DNA of 28,254 nt from a virus: positions 1-28,254 of IMG/VR virus record IMGVR_UViG_3300032242_001654. One strand, 5' to 3'. Positions 16,509 to 23,873 of this stretch are shown piece by piece (position 1 is the first letter of the stretch; every line of letters begins with the position of its first letter). The notes under the pieces were generated by a model. The model ran no database searches. It had not been told where the DNA came from and saw only the letters and a list, made by a program, of their open reading frames with translations. The translations under genes and the position numbers were made by a program.

Positions 16509-17609
16509 ATGGCTCAAGTATCTGACAATCTCACCGTTACTAGTGTTCAGGCCCGTAAGGCAATTCTCAAGGCTTTCAAGGTCAAGCGTCCCGTGTTTCT
16601 CTGGGGCCCTCCCGGTATCGGTAAGAGTGAGGTTGTTTCTGAAATCACCGAGGAGCTTGGTGGTTTTATGATTGATTTGCGTATGGCGCAAATGGAACCC
16701 ACTGACATTCGTGGTATTCCCTTCTTCAACAAAGACATTGGCAAGATGGACTGGGCTCCCCCGGTTGATCTCCCTGACGAGGAACTTGCTAGTCAGTATC
16801 CTATCGTCTGTCTGTTCTTGGACGAGATGAACTCGGCTGCCCCTGCCGTACAGGCTGCAGGATATCAGTTGATTCTCAATCGCCGTGTTGGTAAGTACAA
16901 ACTTCCTGACAATGTGGTTATTGTTGCGGCAGGTAACCGTGATAGCGACAAAGGTGTTACTTATCGCATGCCAATGCCCCTTGCTAATCGGTTCTTGCAT
17001 ATTGAAATGCGCCCCGATTTTGCTAGTTGGCAGAACTGGGCAGTTAACAAAGGCATTCACAAGGATGTGGTTGGTTATCTGTCGTTCGCTAAACAGGATC
17101 TCTATGATTTTGATAGCAAATCGTCTAGCCGCGCATTTGCTACTCCCCGTAGCTGGTGCTTTGTCAGCGATTTGCTGAATGATGAAGAGGACACTGATTC
17201 TGATACCCTGTTCAACTTGGTTGCAGGTTCAGTTGGTGAAGGTCTTGCTGTTAAGTTTATGGCACACCGTAAGGTTGCAGGTCAAATGCCCGAGCCCAGC
17301 GATATTCTTGCAGGTAAGGTCAAGGATCTGCGTGTCAAGGAAGTGTCGGCAATGTACTCCCTCACGATTAGCCTGTGCTATGAATTGAAAGACGCACTGG
17401 ACAACAAGCGTGTCAACACCAAACAGTTCCATGAAATGGCTGATAATTTCTTCAGTTATATCATGGCTAACTTTGAAACTGAGTTGGTTGTGATGGGTGC
17501 AAAGGTCGCTCTGAAAACGTATCGTCTTCCGATCGAACCCAGTCAGTTGAAGCATTTTGACGACTTCCACAAGAAGTACGGCAAGTACATTGTAGAAGCA
17601 GGTAACTAA
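16509..17609 (+). CDS. MoxR-family AAA+ ATPase
   Basis: A 366-residue protein with AGGAG at 16498-16502. It has a Walker A motif GPPGIGKS (residues 33-40), Walker B LFLDE (102-106, D105/E106), a sensor-1 region AAGNRDSD (N143) and an arginine-bearing ANRF near 160, followed by a C-terminal helical domain. The IRGIPFF and MPLANRFLHI stretches fit the MoxR branch, which works as a chaperone-like remodelling ATPase with a VWA-domain partner. That partner type is encoded next, 87 bases downstream. Both genes have their own consensus promoter and the ATPase gene ends in a strong terminator, so dosage may be set independently. Target in the infected cell is unknown; complex maturation or anti-host remodelling are both possible. 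Confidence 0.9.
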   Translation: MAQVSDNLTVTSVQARKAILKAFKVKRPVFLWGPPGIGKSEVVSEITEELGGFMIDLRMAQMEPTDIRGIPFFNKDIGKMDWAPPVDLPDEELASQYPIVCLFLDEMNSAAPAVQAAGYQLILNRRVGKYKLPDNVVIVAAGNRDSDKGVTYRMPMPLANRFLHIEMRPDFASWQNWAVNKGIHKDVVGYLSFAKQDLYDFDSKSSSRAFATPRSWCFVSDLLNDEEDTDSDTLFNLVAGSVGEGLAVKFMAHRKVAGQMPEPSDILAGKVKDLRVKEVSAMYSLTISLCYELKDALDNKRVNTKQFHEMADNFFSYIMANFETELVVMGAKVALKTYRLPIEPSQLKHFDDFHKKYGKYIVEAGN

Positions 17610-17611
17610 TC

Positions 17612-17637
17612 AAAGGGGAGGAAACTCCCCTTTTTTT
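17612..17637 (+). terminator. Rho-independent terminator
   Basis: A stem AAAGGGGAG (17612-17620) / CTCCCCTTT (17625-17633) around a GAAA tetraloop, followed by more T. It separates the ATPase gene from the next promoter. Confidence 0.9.
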
Positions 17638-17639
17638 AT

Positions 17640-17668
17640 TTGACAATAAATCCTTGATTTGCTATAAT
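17640..17668 (+). promoter_or_regulatory. Consensus sigma70 promoter (TTGACA-17-TATAAT)
   Basis: TTGACA 17640-17645, a 17-base spacer, then TATAAT 17663-17668 with the same TTGC just before the -10 as at 16446. It precedes the metallopeptidase/VWA gene. Confidence 0.9.
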
Positions 17669-17696
17669 ATAGCATATATACGATAAAGGAGTAAGC

Positions 17697-18986
17697 ATGA
17701 GCGATGTTGTTGCCCCAACTAAAAAACGCAAGCGCAGTAAAAAATTTGAGAACTTGGTCGGGCCTACCGACGCTAAAGTAGACTTCAATGCCCGTGAGCG
17801 GTTGGTAACTGCCCGCATTGGTCTGCTTCTCCGTCATTCATTCTTTGGTAACCTTGCGACCCGTATGCAACTGGTTAACGCTGATGAATGGTGTAGTACA
17901 GCCGCTACCGACGGCTTGAAATTCTATTACAATTCTCGGTTCATTATGATGCTCAAGCCTAAGGAAGTTGAATTTTTGGTTGGGCATGAAGTACTTCACG
18001 TGGTATACGATCATATGGGTCGCCGAGGCACCCGTGACCCACAACTTTGGAACATTGCCGATGACTACGCCGTTAATGCCGATTTGAAGCGGCACAAGGT
18101 TGGTGAGTTTATCAAAACAGTTCCTTGCTTGTATGAAGCAAAGTATGATGGTAAGAGTGCCGAAGAAATTTATGATGACCTTTATGAAAAGGCTGAAAAG
18201 ATTAACATTGAGGATCTGATCGATCAAATGATTGATGATCATATGGAAGGTGAGGGTTCTGAGTCTGAAGGTGACGGCGAAGAGGTTGACGGTAGTGGTA
18301 AGGTCAAGAAAAAACGTCCTAAAATGTCTGGCGAAGAACGTGAACGTATTCGCCAAGAAGTAAAACAGGCTATCATCAATGCGGCAGCTTCTGCTGAAGC
18401 AGGTTCTATCCCTAAAGGTGTTGAGCGGCTAATCAAACAGCATACTAACCCAGTGATGCCTTGGCGTGAATTGATTCAGACTAATTTGACAAGTGCTATT
18501 CGCACTGACTTTAGTTTTATGCGTCCCAATCGTCGCGGTTGGCACATGGATGCTATCATGCCTGGTATGACCCCGGGCGAAGAAATTGATGTTGTGGTTA
18601 GTCTTGATATGTCAGGATCTATCACTGACAAACAGGCTCAGGCATTCTTGGGTGAGATCGCTGGTATGATGGATGCGTTTGATGGTTACCGAGTGCATGT
18701 ATTCTGTTTTGATACAGAGACTTACAACCCGCAAGACTTTACCAGTGAGAACATGGATACAATTGATTCATATGAACCAACTGGTGGAGGTGGTACTGAC
18801 TTTGATTGCATTTTTAGTTATCTTAAAGAAAATGCAATTGAACCTAAGCGTTTGATTGTATTTACAGATGGCTACCCCGGTGGTAGTTGGGGAGACCCTG
18901 ACTATTGTGATACGACATGGATCATTCATGGCGATAAGGATCCAAACCCCCCGTTTGGAACATTCGCTATCTATGACGAGAAATGA
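17697..18986 (+). CDS. Metallopeptidase-like plus VWA-like domain protein (MoxR partner)
   Basis: A 429-residue protein with an AAGGAG site. The N-terminal part carries HEVLH (residues 97-101) followed by IADDYAVNADL near 120, the zinc-site pattern of the DUF2201_N putative metallopeptidase domain. The middle (about 160-215) is acidic then Lys/Arg-rich (a flexible linker). From about 295 lies a VWA-like domain with a MIDAS motif DMSGS (D304, S306, S308) and TDG (T390-D391), as in DUF2201. Such proteins pair with MoxR ATPases. Both metal sites look intact. The same block shows host-like promoters and higher GC than flanking genes. Whether it cuts protein or only binds is not known for the family. 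Confidence 0.85.
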   Translation: MSDVVAPTKKRKRSKKFENLVGPTDAKVDFNARERLVTARIGLLLRHSFFGNLATRMQLVNADEWCSTAATDGLKFYYNSRFIMMLKPKEVEFLVGHEVLHVVYDHMGRRGTRDPQLWNIADDYAVNADLKRHKVGEFIKTVPCLYEAKYDGKSAEEIYDDLYEKAEKINIEDLIDQMIDDHMEGEGSESEGDGEEVDGSGKVKKKRPKMSGEERERIRQEVKQAIINAAASAEAGSIPKGVERLIKQHTNPVMPWRELIQTNLTSAIRTDFSFMRPNRRGWHMDAIMPGMTPGEEIDVVVSLDMSGSITDKQAQAFLGEIAGMMDAFDGYRVHVFCFDTETYNPQDFTSENMDTIDSYEPTGGGGTDFDCIFSYLKENAIEPKRLIVFTDGYPGGSWGDPDYCDTTWIIHGDKDPNPPFGTFAIYDEK

Positions 18987-19221
18987 CCTGATATATGAAT
19001 CCCCCGATAAGGGGGAAACTATATATGCTAGGAAAGCAGGCTCTACAGAAAGAGTGTTAATTTCAATGAGTGACAAGGCTTGGTCTCGTATCAATGAACA
19101 AGAGCAAGCCGAGATTTGGAAAGACATTAGAGGATTGGCAAAAACCAATCCATCGTTGAATGATGTATTAGATAGGTTGTTAGTAGTTTATAATCTTATT
19201 AAAAAAGAAAATTCACTATGA
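18973..19221 (+). CDS. Small protein of unknown function
   Basis: The start at 18973 overlaps the end of the VWA gene by 14 bases and gives 82 residues; an open frame extends upstream to 18856, but that part is out of frame with the VWA gene it would overlap and looks spurious. The sequence is charged and mainly helical (SDKAWSRINEQEQAEIWKDI, then DVLDRLLVVYNLIKKENS). An internal ATG at 19069 is a less likely start. There is no recognisable domain. The stop overlaps the next ATG, so the three genes to 19861 look translationally coupled. Confidence 0.6.
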   Translation: MTRNDLIYESPDKGETIYARKAGSTERVLISMSDKAWSRINEQEQAEIWKDIRGLAKTNPSLNDVLDRLLVVYNLIKKENSL

Positions 19222-19625
19222 TGTATATTGGTAGTAGTTTGGGCGGTTGCTTACAGAGTATCCTAAACGGCGAAGTGTCCGAGGACCAAATTTTAATGAT
19301 TATTACTAGGACTCGGTGTGAAACCTATGAACAGTATGTTGGGGTAATTAAGTTATATTATGATGAAGGTAATCAGTACGCTAGGAATTCTCAAAGGTAC
19401 GACTTCTCAAGATTTGATTTTGAAACCGTTATGGAATTGGCTTCCAAACTTTACAATTCAGGTAGAATTCATCAACCTAGGATCTACTCAGAGGGTGAGT
19501 ATTTACCTATTACCTTTGCTTTTCGAGACCTTTGGTTAGAAGTAGTGCCAACCAATACGAATTCTTCACCTGCGGTAGTAGAGGCGTATGAAAAATATAA
19601 AATGCTAGATACACTAACACGATAA
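19218..19625 (+). CDS. Conserved phage protein of unknown function
   Basis: A 135-residue protein starting MMYIGSSLGGCLQSILNGEVSEDQ; ATG overlaps the upstream stop. The N-terminal MYIGSSLGGC and the ITRTRC stretch near residue 30 look like a conserved phage family of unknown role (from memory). The Arg/Tyr-rich middle and FRDLWLEVV near 101 suggest a compact globular protein. No catalytic motif is visible. Its stop shares a base with the next start (TAATG). Confidence 0.75.
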   Translation: MMYIGSSLGGCLQSILNGEVSEDQILMIITRTRCETYEQYVGVIKLYYDEGNQYARNSQRYDFSRFDFETVMELASKLYNSGRIHQPRIYSEGEYLPITFAFRDLWLEVVPTNTNSSPAVVEAYEKYKMLDTLTR

Positions 19626-19861
19626 TGGGTATCGATCCTATCACTTGGTTTAGTGACAGGGAGGTTTCTTTTAAACCTCCGCATTTTGTTATGGCTAATA
19701 CTCAAGGTAATGAAGAATCTAAATTTTGGATTCTTGCTAACTTGCGAGGAAGGTTTGTACTAATTCAAGACAGTAATTATACACCAACAGATAAGAAAAA
19801 ATTTATTCCTGCATTTGAAGATCCACAGGAAGCAATTCTTTATGAGTTGGCTTGGTCTTGA
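19625..19861 (+). CDS. Small protein of unknown function
   Basis: A 78-residue protein with one-base overlap to the upstream gene. The pattern ESKFWILANLRGRFVLIQDS then FIPAFEDPQEAILYELA suggests a small alpha/beta fold. The family is not recognised. It is the last gene before a 59-base gap at 19862-19920 that holds AT-rich sequence and an AGGAG site. Confidence 0.65.
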   Translation: MGIDPITWFSDREVSFKPPHFVMANTQGNEESKFWILANLRGRFVLIQDSNYTPTDKKKFIPAFEDPQEAILYELAWS

Positions 19862-19920
19862 TAAATTTTAATATATAGTAAAAATCAATTAAATAATCAC
19901 ATAATCTAGGAGAATATGAT

Positions 19921-20604
19921 ATGAGTTTTTTAAGACATGTTGGTAAACACGGTGATCGTAAAGTTGCAGTAATCTTCCGTGAAGTACCTGGTGAATCACA
20001 TATGTGTTTAGTCACATATACAGAAACGTTGAATATGCATATTCATGATCCACTTATTAAATGCATTGAAAGTGACATTGGACAAAATAGTCAAAATTTA
20101 GCCGATGCATTACACCGTACGCATACAAGAGACGGTAAACCAATTCTTCAAACACTTCACCTTGAAGGGCAGTTGAAAAAAGTTCAAACCGCTCAGATTG
20201 TCATGACTCCTCAGCCTAATACACAAATTAGGCTAGATGAATTGAACAAGATTTTAGATGAGATGCAACAGGGCGAGGCGGCTGTAAAACGATTGGCTGA
20301 AATGGATAAGAGCATGGGAATGCAAACTAAATCTGAAGTTATCAGAAAAATGCGTGGCCCACAAACTACACCTACTTACCCAAGTGGTGATGTAATGGGT
20401 GATCAACAATTGGCTAAACAGCGTTTAGATCAGGCAATTAAAATGGAAAGTGAAGCACAAGGTCTTATCAATGAGGCAAAACGTTTGAAAGCCGAAGCAA
20501 GGTCACTTGATCCTAATGTAGCACCTACTGGTGAAGCATCAATTGTTGTAGAGGCTCCTGCACCAAAAGCAAAAAAACCCCGAGCCACTAAAGTTGTTGC
20601 ATAA
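19921..20604 (+). CDS. Conserved T4-like phage protein of unknown role
   Basis: A 227-residue protein with AGGAG at 19908-19912. Residues 1-75 (MSFLRHVGKHGDRKVAVIFREVPG, HMCLVTYTE) form a conserved globular start; LHLEGQLKKVQTAQIVMTP follows near 80. The rest is a long helical, probably coiled-coil region (about 100-200) ending in an Ala/Pro/Lys-rich tail (APAPKAKKPRATK). The N-terminal pattern is familiar from T4-like cyanophage-type genomes (memory), but no function is known to me. The stop overlaps the next ATG (ATAATG). Confidence 0.75.
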   Translation: MSFLRHVGKHGDRKVAVIFREVPGESHMCLVTYTETLNMHIHDPLIKCIESDIGQNSQNLADALHRTHTRDGKPILQTLHLEGQLKKVQTAQIVMTPQPNTQIRLDELNKILDEMQQGEAAVKRLAEMDKSMGMQTKSEVIRKMRGPQTTPTYPSGDVMGDQQLAKQRLDQAIKMESEAQGLINEAKRLKAEARSLDPNVAPTGEASIVVEAPAPKAKKPRATKVVA

Positions 20605-20900
20605 TGTCACCTGAATTTCTTGAAAAGTGGGAGCACATTCTAGAGGATGTGGAAAAACAAAAAATCCCTATTAACTTTATTAAAAAGGTAGTGATTAAGT
20701 TAATGGGGAAGAAACAACAAACTCTGAATATTGAGAAATTTTTAAATCAAGGCTTAGAACCAGAGCAAGTAGAAGATTTAGTTAATAAACGATTAACTGA
20801 ATTAGATGATTTGGTCACTAGCGTTGAATTCATTCTTAATGTACAGAGTATTGCGGACACTGTCCAACCTGAAACGGACCGTCTGTTAGGTAATTTATGA
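20604..20900 (+). CDS. Conserved small T4-like phage protein
   Basis: A 98-residue, almost wholly helical protein (LEKWEHILEDVEKQKIPINF, IKKVVIKLMGKKQQTLNIEK, then an acidic DLVNKRLTELDDLV). It looks like a conserved small protein that sits beside the preceding gene type in T4-like phages (memory only). There is no signal or membrane segment. It overlaps both neighbours by 1 and 4 bases, so it is embedded in the nucleotide-metabolism operon. Confidence 0.7.
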   Translation: MSPEFLEKWEHILEDVEKQKIPINFIKKVVIKLMGKKQQTLNIEKFLNQGLEPEQVEDLVNKRLTELDDLVTSVEFILNVQSIADTVQPETDRLLGNL

Positions 20901-21394
20901 GACTGATTTTGGCATGTGATCCAAAAGGTGGAATCGGATATCACAATAAATTGCCTTGGAGTAAAATCGAGGGCGATTTGCCAAGATTTAAAAAATTAAC
21001 TCAGGATCAAGTTGTTGTTATGGGTCGTAATACGTGGGATAGTCTTCCAGTAAAACCATTACCTCACAGAATTAATGTTGTAGTAACTACAAAACCAATC
21101 ACTTTACCTAACAATGTTAAAACAATTGCTCATCTAGATGACTTGAAATATTTTCATGAACCATGGATCATGGGTGGGGCAGCATTAATTAAATCATGTT
21201 GGGAAAGAATTACCAAAATTCATTTGACCACTACCTTTGTTGAATATGCCTGCGATACTTTTATAGATTTAAGAAAGCTACGCGGGGAATTTAGAATTTC
21301 TCATGAAGAGGTTCATGGTGACCATATATATGAAATTTGGGACAGAGATCATCCTGATTATTGGAAATACACACAAAAATGCAATTATACTTAG
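20897..21394 (+). CDS. Dihydrofolate reductase
   Basis: A 165-residue protein of the usual bacterial/phage length. It shows the substrate-side LPW (19-21) and an acidic D27, matching the catalytic Asp of E. coli DHFR, then VVMGRNTWDSLPVKPLPHR (about 49-63) and the nucleotide-binding IMGGAAL near 95. It regenerates tetrahydrofolate from dihydrofolate with NADPH, which thymidylate synthase encoded next makes during dTMP synthesis. The start overlaps the upstream stop (ATGA) and the 3' end overlaps thyA by 16 bases. Confidence 0.95.
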   Translation: MRLILACDPKGGIGYHNKLPWSKIEGDLPRFKKLTQDQVVVMGRNTWDSLPVKPLPHRINVVVTTKPITLPNNVKTIAHLDDLKYFHEPWIMGGAALIKSCWERITKIHLTTTFVEYACDTFIDLRKLRGEFRISHEEVHGDHIYEIWDRDHPDYWKYTQKCNYT

Positions 21395-22293
21395 ATTTGC
21401 TTAAAGATATATTAGAGAACGGCGAAGCTAAAGACGATAGAACTGGTGTAGGTACATTATCGGTATTTGGTAGACAACTGCGTTTTGATTTACGCAAAGG
21501 ATTTCCTGCTGTTACTACTAAAAAACTAGCATGGAAAGCCTGTGTAGGTGAATTGTTATGGTTCATCGAAGGTAGCGGGGATGAACGTAGACTAGCTGAA
21601 ATTACGCATGGCCGTAAAGATGGGACAGTTACCATATGGACCCCAAATGCTCTATCAAGTTATTGGAAACCTAAAGCTAAGTTTGAAGGTGATTTAGGTA
21701 GAGTATACGGTGTGCAGTGGCGAGATTGGAAGATTAATACTATTAAATCATCCAAACACGATATTCATCATAGTGAAACCGCTAAAACTCATTATGATTC
21801 AACCGTCTTAGAAAGATCCGTTGATCAATTAGATAATCTGATTAAAGGATTAATTGAAGATCCTAATGGTCGTAGGCATATTCTTAGTGCATGGAATGTT
21901 GGTGAACTAGACCAAATGGCATTGCCACCTTGCCATGTCATGAGTCAATTCTATGTAAACAAAAATCGTGAATTGTCCTGTCATATGTATCAAAGAAGTC
22001 AGGATGTCTTTTTGGGAGCCCCATTTAATTATGCAAGTTACGCCCTATTAACTCATATGATTGCACAAGTATGTGGATATACAGTGGGAGAATTGATTAT
22101 TAGTACAGGTGATACTCATATCTATAAAAACCATATTGAACAAGTAAAAGAGCAATTAACACGGGAACCTTATCCCTTACCTAATTTATGGTTAAATCCC
22201 GATATAAAAGATATTAATAAATTTACTATGAATGATATTCACCTAGAAGGGTATACTAGTCATGGCCCAATCAAAGCTGAAATGGCTGTATGA
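21379..22293 (+). CDS. thyA: Thymidylate synthase (ThyA type)
   Basis: The start at 21379 (MQLYLDLLKDILENG) is preferred to a TTG at 21361; it overlaps the DHFR end by 16 bases and gives 304 residues, longer than the E. coli enzyme (264). Motifs are complete: DRTGVGTLSVFG near 20, LGRVYGVQWRDW near 115, RRHILSAWN near 170, catalytic Cys185 in LPPCHVMSQF, QRSQDVFLGAPFNYASYA near 205 and GDTHIYKNH near 245. The extra length is partly an insertion between the VYGVQWRDW and RRHILSAWN motifs (about 125-150). It converts dUMP to dTMP using methylene-tetrahydrofolate, supplying DNA synthesis together with the upstream DHFR. Confidence 0.95.
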   Translation: MQLYLDLLKDILENGEAKDDRTGVGTLSVFGRQLRFDLRKGFPAVTTKKLAWKACVGELLWFIEGSGDERRLAEITHGRKDGTVTIWTPNALSSYWKPKAKFEGDLGRVYGVQWRDWKINTIKSSKHDIHHSETAKTHYDSTVLERSVDQLDNLIKGLIEDPNGRRHILSAWNVGELDQMALPPCHVMSQFYVNKNRELSCHMYQRSQDVFLGAPFNYASYALLTHMIAQVCGYTVGELIISTGDTHIYKNHIEQVKEQLTREPYPLPNLWLNPDIKDINKFTMNDIHLEGYTSHGPIKAEMAV

Positions 22294-22538
22294 AAGACTA
22301 CATTAAAACTAAAGTTCATACATTCAGCATAGGTGATGCTGATGATCCTGATATCTATGCTTCTCAACCTCTTTGGGAATTTCAACAATCAGAAAAAGGT
22401 AAGTGGATTATGGAAAATTCTATAGAAACACCAATTTGGCATAGGCATGTTGATCATACTCTGTTTGGTTATGTGTATACTATTACAGCCAAACTACCTA
22501 AAGAAAAATATACATTTTTCAAACTTAAGTTTGATTAA
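22290..22538 (+). CDS. Conserved small phage protein
   Basis: An 82-residue protein with ATGA overlap to thyA. The pattern HTFSIGDADDPDIYASQPLWEF, then KWIMENSIETPIWHRH and a C-terminal VYTITAKLPKEKYTFFKLKF matches, from memory, a conserved small family in T4-like environmental phages of unknown function. It is the last gene of this operon and is followed by an inverted repeat holding a late promoter box. Confidence 0.75.
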   Translation: MKDYIKTKVHTFSIGDADDPDIYASQPLWEFQQSEKGKWIMENSIETPIWHRHVDHTLFGYVYTITAKLPKEKYTFFKLKFD

Positions 22539-22544
22539 TTGAAT

Positions 22545-22562
22545 CCCGTAGATAAATACGGG
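22545..22562. repeat. Inverted repeat enclosing a late promoter box
   Basis: CCCGTA (22545-22550) and TACGGG (22557-22562) flank GATAAA; the late box GATAAATAC (22551-22559) occupies the loop and part of the arm. No T-run follows. Confidence 0.5.
22551..22559 (+). promoter_or_regulatory. Candidate late promoter box (GATAAATAC)
   Basis: An ATAAATA core whose predicted start (first base at -13) is 22564, the A of the i-spanin-like ATG, implying a leaderless message if it is active. Confidence 0.4.
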
Positions 22563-22563
22563 C

Positions 22564-23031
22564 ATGTGGATATTATCTGTTCTACCTGATTACGCTATAC
22601 ATGGTTTATTAACTGTTGGTATTATTGGTGTAATTCTAGGCTTTGTATTAGGGTTTATACCATTTGTTGGTAAGTATAAACTACCCATTCAAATCATCAG
22701 TATATTCATACTAACACTTGCCTTATACTTAGAAGGTGGGTTAGAAAATGAACGGCTATGGCAATTGAAAGTAAAAGAAGTACAAGCCAAAGTTGCTGTA
22801 TCAGAAACCAAAGCGGTAGAAAAAACAGTAGAAATACAAGAAAAAATTGTAAACAAGACTAAGATAATTAAACAAAAAGGCGATGATATAATACAATATA
22901 TTGATAGAGATATAGTTAAAAAAGAAGAGATTATCAAGTACATAGAAAATTGCCCAGTGCCACAGGAAATAATTGAGCAACACAACAAAGTTATAAATTT
23001 AACTAATCAATCTTCGGGAGAGAAGAAATGA
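22564..23031 (+). CDS. Inner-membrane spanin-like protein (Rz-like)
   Basis: A 155-residue protein with two predicted membrane segments (about 7-35 and 41-58), then a long charged, probably coiled-coil region (about 62-130) rich in Lys, Glu, Ile and Val, ending with a short Pro-bearing stretch. This fits an i-spanin, except that typical Rz has one N-terminal membrane segment rather than two. The stop overlaps the start of a lipoprotein gene (ATGA), the usual i-spanin/o-spanin arrangement. Spanins fuse the inner and outer membranes in the last step of lysis of Gram-negative hosts. No Shine-Dalgarno site precedes the ATG. Confidence 0.7.
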   Translation: MWILSVLPDYAIHGLLTVGIIGVILGFVLGFIPFVGKYKLPIQIISIFILTLALYLEGGLENERLWQLKVKEVQAKVAVSETKAVEKTVEIQEKIVNKTKIIKQKGDDIIQYIDRDIVKKEEIIKYIENCPVPQEIIEQHNKVINLTNQSSGEKK

Positions 23032-23303
23032 AAAAGTTAATTCCATTAGTATTATTATTGTCAGCTTGTGCTACTACGCCTGTTCCAATAGAGCGTAAAT
23101 TTCCTCCATATCCTAACGCATTGTCAGAAAAATGCGAACCACTAAAGCCGATTGAACCTACTGATAAAGTTCCTATTACAGATATGTTAAAGGTAGTGGT
23201 AGAAAACTATGTAGTATACTACAACTGTGCTACCAAGGTTGAGGGTTGGCAAGAATGGTACATTGAACAGAAGAAAATCTTTGAAAGTGTAAATGAAAAA
23301 TAA
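23028..23303 (+). CDS. Outer-membrane spanin-like lipoprotein (Rz1-like)
   Basis: A 91-residue protein with a lipoprotein signal: KKLIPLVLLLSAC, lipobox LSAC with Cys14. The mature part begins Pro-rich (TTPVPIERKFPPYP) and is short, as expected for an o-spanin that reaches across the periplasm to bind the partner encoded just upstream. Two further Cys (about residues 36 and 66) may form a disulfide. GGAGAG shortly before the ATG provides a ribosome site inside the preceding gene. Assignment rests on the lipobox, length and gene pair. Confidence 0.75.
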   Translation: MKKLIPLVLLLSACATTPVPIERKFPPYPNALSEKCEPLKPIEPTDKVPITDMLKVVVENYVVYYNCATKVEGWQEWYIEQKKIFESVNEK

Positions 23304-23322
23304 CTCATAAATACATTATGAG
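23304..23322. repeat. Inverted repeat CTCATAA-ATACA-TTATGAG
   Basis: A seven-pair inverted repeat with a five-base loop between the o-spanin stop and the next gene. It contains the late box CATAAATAC at 23306-23314, and no T-run follows. Confidence 0.5.
23306..23314 (+). promoter_or_regulatory. Candidate late promoter box (CATAAATAC)
   Basis: An ATAAATA core 20 bases before the ATG at 23334. Predicted RNA start is near 23319, leaving a GAGG site at 23320-23323. Confidence 0.5.
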
Positions 23323-23333
23323 GTTATGAAAAT

Positions 23334-23873
23334 ATGTCTACACAAGAAATCATTAATATAGGTACGTCGCCCAACGATGGTCAAGGTGATCCACTACGCA
23401 CAGCATTTGCAAAGATAAACAATAATTTTACCAGTTTATTTAATACTACCTTTAGTGCGTCTACCGCATACTCTTTGGGTAATTCAGCAAATCAAGTAAT
23501 ATATACCGCACCTGTTGAAACTTTTACGCAGGCTATGCTTCAAATTAGATCAAGTAACCCACTAACATCAGACAGCCAAGATATTACACTTTCAGCACAA
23601 ATTACAAATGATAATGCTAGTGTAAGATTTACGGGCTATGGTACTACTATCAATGGTAATGCTATAACCAATTATGATATGGATGTTTTTGATTCTAACG
23701 TTCGTGTACTAGTTAATCCATTAGTAAACGCTACATTGTTACATTTTATTTCATCTCAAGTGACTTTCATTGGTACACAAGTCCCTGGCTTAAACATTCA
23801 ACTAGATGGTTATGTACCAGGATATGACATGTCTACCGAAACTGACTTGTTTATAACCACAGAGCAGGCATGA
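23334..23873 (+). CDS. T4-like virion structural protein
   Basis: A 179-residue protein whose N-terminus IINIGTSPNDGQGDPLRTAF, followed by AKINNNF, is a hallmark start of structural proteins in T4-like marine and freshwater phages. The rest is beta-rich (DITLSAQITNDNASVRFTGY, LLHFISSQVTFIG). No enzyme motif is visible. It ends in an ATGA overlap with the first of three tandem leader-bearing genes, so it may be co-expressed with them from the late promoter at 23306. Confidence 0.8.
   Translation: MSTQEIINIGTSPNDGQGDPLRTAFAKINNNFTSLFNTTFSASTAYSLGNSANQVIYTAPVETFTQAMLQIRSSNPLTSDSQDITLSAQITNDNASVRFTGYGTTINGNAITNYDMDVFDSNVRVLVNPLVNATLLHFISSQVTFIGTQVPGLNIQLDGYVPGYDMSTETDLFITTEQA

Noticed and set aside
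16479-17570. Several antisense and out-of-frame open frames across the MoxR gene
   Set aside because: The + frame shows Walker A, Walker B and sensor motifs with a promoter and ribosome site; the others have none.
18856-18972. Upstream extension of the small gene at 18973
   Set aside because: It lies wholly within the VWA coding sequence in another frame; the overlap start at 18973 fits the coupling pattern here.
22545-22562. A rho-independent terminator after the gene ending at 22538
   Set aside because: The stem is only six pairs and is followed by CATGTGG rather than a T-run.
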